From NCBI RefSeq assembly GCF_900964775.1, contig NC_041829.1, positions 6,550,863-6,614,862 of the forward strand: 64,000 nucleotides of DNA, given 5' to 3'. The DNA is from Scleropages formosus. Taxonomy: Eukaryota; Chordata; Actinopteri; Osteoglossiformes; Osteoglossidae. The notes under the pieces are model-generated. The model was not told the DNA's origin. It worked only from the letters and a program-made list of their open reading frames with translations, and did no database searches. Shown here one piece after another: positions 60,206-64,000 of this stretch (position 1 is the stretch's first letter; each line of letters opens with the position of its first letter). A program made the position numbers and the translations under genes.

Positions 60206-62030
60206 TTGAATATACTATATATTATCTACACATATAAGGGCAAACCCATTCGCAACACTAAAATCCATGTCTTCATCCTTTAATGAGGGTTGCTGCAGAT
60301 TTCACAACACTGTAAACCAGGGATCGATTCCACGGGCTGTCATCCGTAATGATCACACATGGCATTTGCCAGTGGGGAGCCCAACGCAGGAGAGAATAAA
60401 TAAGACACACAGAATCTCCCTGATAAATAACATTAAATCTTGCAGCATTTCTATTTGCTTTTTGTTTTAGTTCAATATAACAATAAAAAAGGATCCGGGG
60501 GGAAATTAGATATGTTTCGCATTTACGCACTCCTCAAGACAGTGAGAGTCTTATTATTCACAATATAAATATTAATGTTATAGTTTTTATTAACTGACAG
60601 TTTTTATGAAAAGTCACCTATATTTTTTATTAATTTAAACAATACTTAATTGGAGTTCAAGCTTATTCACATTTATACGTGGTAGAACCCCTCCTGAGCC
60701 TTTAAGTGGTGACCAATAGATTGCAATACTACATCCTCAGCCTCTACCTATTCAAAGTCTTCTTTGCCAACATAAACATTATACCTCAGTTTACCAACAC
60801 AGAATCGTAATGTAAAATAAAAAAAAAGAATGAATCTAAAACGTATTGCTAACAATTGAAACTCTAATGGCTATACATTAACTGGCACAATTCGTTCCCT
60901 GGTTTAATGTTTATTTTGTGAGTGATGATTTTTGACATCTTGACAGTGGTTGGTTGGCATGTGAGTTCAGTTCACCTGGAAACTCCTTTATAAAGGCATC
61001 TTTACCGAGAAACTCGCCACCCAGTCAAAATGGAAGACGAACTAATACGCTTAATCATGATCGTTTATAGGTGATATTTTCAGGTATGTAACTACCAATG
61101 GTTGTATATTTGTATATTTTGTACTGTGGTTTAGATTAAAGTTGAACAAAGTACTGTTCAAACTGTTTATACCTTCTCTTTATTGCTACCTGGATGATTT
61201 TTTTTCAATACATGTGGCTAGCTGTGGAAGGCTTGCCAGTTAATGTCATGTTCCAGGTGTCATTCCTTGGCGGTTTCTTAATTTTTTTGGTGAGTGACCA
61301 GACTCGCTTCTTCCGAAGACTTGAGTCCACCTTCGACATTCACATTCACGTCTCCGCCAAGGCAGGCTGCGACTTGTTTCGACAGCGTGTGGTTTAATTC
61401 TGATAAATTCAACACACTGCAACCAAAAAAAAAAGTATCTCATGCAGCGTTTTCTTTCCATATATAAACACGTCATACAATTCTCTGTCTCATCCTACAT
61501 GCAACAAAATGTAACACTGAAGCCTTTGTATAAAACTACCAGACAAATTAAGGCACAAAGAGCCACTGTTAAACAATATGATTACTACAATACCATCCAC
61601 CATTGGCCATCACTAACATTAATGGTATAACATTGATACCATGATCTAGAACTTTCCACCTGTGAGTTTTCTCACTGTTGTGATTGTTTTCAATGCCAGT
61701 GAGGATTTGGTGGGTTTTGCATTGCCTTCCCTTTCTATAATACTGTCAACTTGTGCTGTTTAAACCATCGGTTCAACATAATGTACATATATACAACATA
61801 GAAATGCATCCGCAACCAGTAATTACAATGAATTCTACAAAATGACATGAAAAAGTATTGCCACTGGTGCATTCAGTTACCCCAGTCTGTCAAAAACCAT
61901 TAAACAATGAATCTCATGGTTATTTACAAAGCATAATAAACTATTAAAAACAAAGTCCCAAAAAACATTCTATAAATTAGTTTTTTTCCTACAACGTTGT
62001 CAGTTAATATGTACAGCCCTTAAAAATAAT

Positions 62031-62036
62031 TTTATT
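62031..62036 (-). promoter_or_regulatory. Candidate GRM3 poly(A) signal
   Basis: AATAAA on the minus strand 101 bases past the GRM3 stop. Mammalian GRM3 has a longer 3' UTR, so a distal site may be used. Confidence 0.35.
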
Positions 62037-62136
62037 TCTACATAAATTATTCTAGGTCATAGAAGGTGCACAATATGTGCAAATTTGCTAACAGTCTAAC
62101 CAGTCTAATAGCTGGGTCGAGGAGCTTCGATGGAGG

Positions 62137-63049
62137 TTACAGGGAGGAGGTGGTCGAATCGACAATCTCCCTCCCGTTGCACACGGTCGGGACGTAATGG
62201 GCACTCATAGACGCTGGAAAGGAGAGTAAGAAATGTGAACACCCCTGCCTTGATAGGCTCATCCTCATAAAGTCATCACAGTACTTTGTGTTTTTCTAAA
62301 GCCACAAAACTGGGCCTGTATCAAACAACCTATAACACCTTTTCCTAGGTAGAACGTGCTACTTTTTTTTGACAGGCACAAATAAAAAAAAAAAATCAGT
62401 ACAGTCAATTAATTAAAGCTACTTTTACTGCTTTTTTTTTTTTTTTAAAAAAAAACTACACTGATTTCTATAAAGTGTTACATATTATTGTAGTTACCGT
62501 GAATATAGGTGAAGAGGACAACAGGTGCCTCTGAATTGCATTTTGCAGGTGAATTTCTGTGTGTATGTGTGTGTGTGAAAGTGCCTTGCCACATGCTGGC
62601 ACCCCCGGGTGTGTCCCACCTTATATCCTAGGTTTCCCGGGATAGGCTCCAGATCACCGCGACCCTGATTGGATAAGTGGTTACTGATCATGGATGGACA
62701 GATGGACACAGCATGGTATGCATTATGATTATAACATTTTTGACCATCTGACAGTCCATTTCGGTCTCGTCCACGTTTGTTGCCATGAATGTTATGGTAA
62801 CAAATGGGATAGAAAAGAAAATGCATCAATTTATTATGATTTACATGAGATATAATTTTATTTGTAGCGTGTACCATGTGAGTATGTGGTGGCGGTTCCA
62901 CTGACGCTGAACCGGTTCAGGTTGAGCCGATGACTCGTCACGTTCTTCTGTGGCTGGAACAGGATGATGTGAACCTTGGGGGCAAACATGCATCCCAGAA
63001 CCACAAAGCCGCTCAGGCTGACCGATATGCACAGGGTGGTGGTCTGCAC
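62137..63049 (-). CDS. grm3: Metabotropic glutamate receptor 3, last two exons (partial)
   Basis: Exons 62875-63049 and 62137-62213 on the minus strand, GT-AG and in frame, encode the last 83 residues. The first begins VQTTTLCISVSLSGF, the seventh membrane helix of group II receptors, and runs through MFAPKVHIILFQPQKN into the C-tail HRLNLNRFSVSGTATTYSH. The second ends VPTVCNGREIVDSTTSSL, with the C-terminal SSL that fits a class I PDZ ligand. FSVSGT and NLNRF point to GRM3, not GRM2. It is a Gi/o-coupled presynaptic and glial glutamate receptor. Ligand-binding and other membrane segments are beyond 64000. In human, too, GRM3 and ELAPOR2 converge. Confidence 0.95.
62560..62700 (+). repeat. 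Repeat fragment in the last GRM3 intron
   Basis: ACCCCCGGGTGTGTCCCACC, GGGATAGGCTCCAGATCACC and GACCCTGATTGGATAAGTGG match the shared body seen in families A and B. Confidence 0.55.
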
Positions 63050-64000
63050 CTGCAGGGGAAGGGAGAACCTAGCCAATCATGGGCGAAAACATGGTTCTGG
63101 TGTGATTACCCCGTGTTGAACGCAAAATGAGCCCAGGGGTATTTATCTGCAGTAAACTGTCCCTGGGGGCTATTTCTTCCAGGCTGTAATTACAGATCCA
63201 TGAGTGTTAAAACCACACAAGTTAGCTTGGCATCTGAAGTTAGTCTGAGTGCTTGTGAAGGTCGCAACTAGTGTAATTAAATCAAAATACTAATCCAAGG
63301 TGAGTAATAAAGACCTCAGACAGACTACCCATCAGCCTTCATGAATGGTGCTGCTGATGTGTGTTCAAAGGTGCAGTAAACCCTGTATTTAGTATCGTGC
63401 TATTTCTTTTACTGTGTGATTTTAATGAAAATTTTCATTTTTTCAGCCATGTGAAGGCAATTACCACTCTCATACCATCTTGACAAAGGTGTTCATATGA
63501 GCACTTCACTTTTATGTAAATTTTAAGTTTACGGCTGTACGTCTCCGCAACTTATTGCACAAGGGCAAGTTTAAAAGGACAGTATCTGCAACATATTTTG
63601 TAAAAAGTAAAAACGTTATTGTGGAAAGTTTTTGGCTTTTCCTTGTATATTTCGTGAAAGTATTGTTTTAAAAAATAGGTTTGCACAGTTGATATGTTGA
63701 CATCGTTTATTATCGCTATGATATTGATTTCACAATAGGGGGTGTAGTGATTAGAATTTTCGCCTTGCACTTGATGGACCCATGTTCGAATCCCCCCTCC
63801 TGCTGTAGTATTCTTGATAAAGATACTCACCCAGAACTGATATGATTAAAAAGACCATGTTATATAAACCAGCCAAGTCAGTGTAATTCACCTAACTCTG
63901 AATGTCCCTTTGGAGGAAAGTATCAGAAAAACAAACATAATTTTCACAAGAAGACTGTTCTAGAGGTTTTCCTGCTCTGCAATTATCTCTTCACTCAACT
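63050..64000 (-). other. GRM3 intron (window edge)
   Basis: Intron sequence upstream of the penultimate exon, with a V-SINE-type copy at about 63735-63925 and otherwise AT-rich unique sequence. Confidence 0.7.
63735..63925 (+). repeat. V-SINE-type SINE in GRM3 intron
   Basis: GGGGTGTAGTGATTAGAA, ATGTTCGAATCCCCCCTCCT and TGTAGTATTCTTGATAAAG in family order; tail CCCTTTGGAGGAAAGTATC is diverged. Confidence 0.7.

Larger units (their letters stand above)
57449..62136. other. Convergent ELAPOR2 / GRM3 intergenic region
   Basis: 4.7 kb between the two stop codons. The first kilobase or so is likely ELAPOR2 3' UTR. It contains a fragment of a transposon-like end (TACAGTGGATCCTCAACACA near 58346), a repeat fragment (58500-58620), a V-SINE (60005-60205) and a TTTATAAAGG box followed by a 14-codon frame and a donor-like site (about 60987-61073). 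The part near 62136 is probably GRM3 3' UTR. No gene recognised. Confidence 0.65.

Noticed and set aside
61194-61476. Overlapping frames of 67 and 76 codons in the ELAPOR2-GRM3 spacer
   Set aside because: No domain and no splice context; may be conserved 3' UTR of GRM3 or chance.

Overview
This window is nuclear DNA from a ray-finned fish, most likely an early-branching teleost. Genes are cut into short exons with GT-AG introns. The introns are full of tRNA-derived SINEs, (TG)n tracts, SINE tails of the UnaL2/V-SINE type and pieces of DNA transposons and LINEs. One SINE type (tRNA-like head, body rich in CCCCTCCCCCTCC-like runs, (TG)n tail) makes me suspect an osteoglossomorph, but that is an inference from memory.

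Six host genes are recognised. Left block: CDNF on the minus strand (4 exons, 5124-7034), HSPA14 on the plus strand (14 exons, 7307-12925), DCLRE1C/Artemis on the minus strand (14 exons, 14210-20302) and MEIG1 on the plus strand (coding 21224-22767). Right block: ELAPOR2/KIAA1324L on the plus strand (22 exons, 25059-57448) and the last two exons of GRM3 on the minus strand (62137-63049), whose 5' part lies beyond the window. In every gene each exon junction was walked by hand and keeps frame. The predicted lengths are CDNF 177, HSPA14 508, Artemis 691, MEIG1 93 and ELAPOR2 1006 residues.

CDNF and HSPA14 are divergent and share a 272-bp spacer with five same-strand CCAAT boxes. HSPA14 and DCLRE1C converge, with no SUV39H2 between them, unlike human. 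DCLRE1C and MEIG1 are divergent and flank an RFX-type X-box beside a CCAAT box. ELAPOR2 has a perfect CRE 136 bp before its start codon. ELAPOR2 and GRM3 converge, as in human. The left block corresponds to human 10p13 and the right block to human 7q21, so a junction between two ancestral neighbourhoods lies between MEIG1 and ELAPOR2 (22768-25058).

The genes serve unrelated jobs: ER-resident neurotrophic factor, ribosome-associated HSP70-like protein, V(D)J/NHEJ nuclease, spermiogenesis scaffold, endolysosomal membrane protein and glutamate receptor. The noteworthy non-genic content is the SINE population: nine copies of one family, four with clear 12-13 bp target duplications, one folded into an inverted composite. 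There is also a Tigger-like MITE that keeps a transposase start, a pentamer satellite next to a SINE, and a nearly full-length but dead LINE in ELAPOR2 intron 19. I saw no retrovirus, no CRISPR array and no convincing new gene system.
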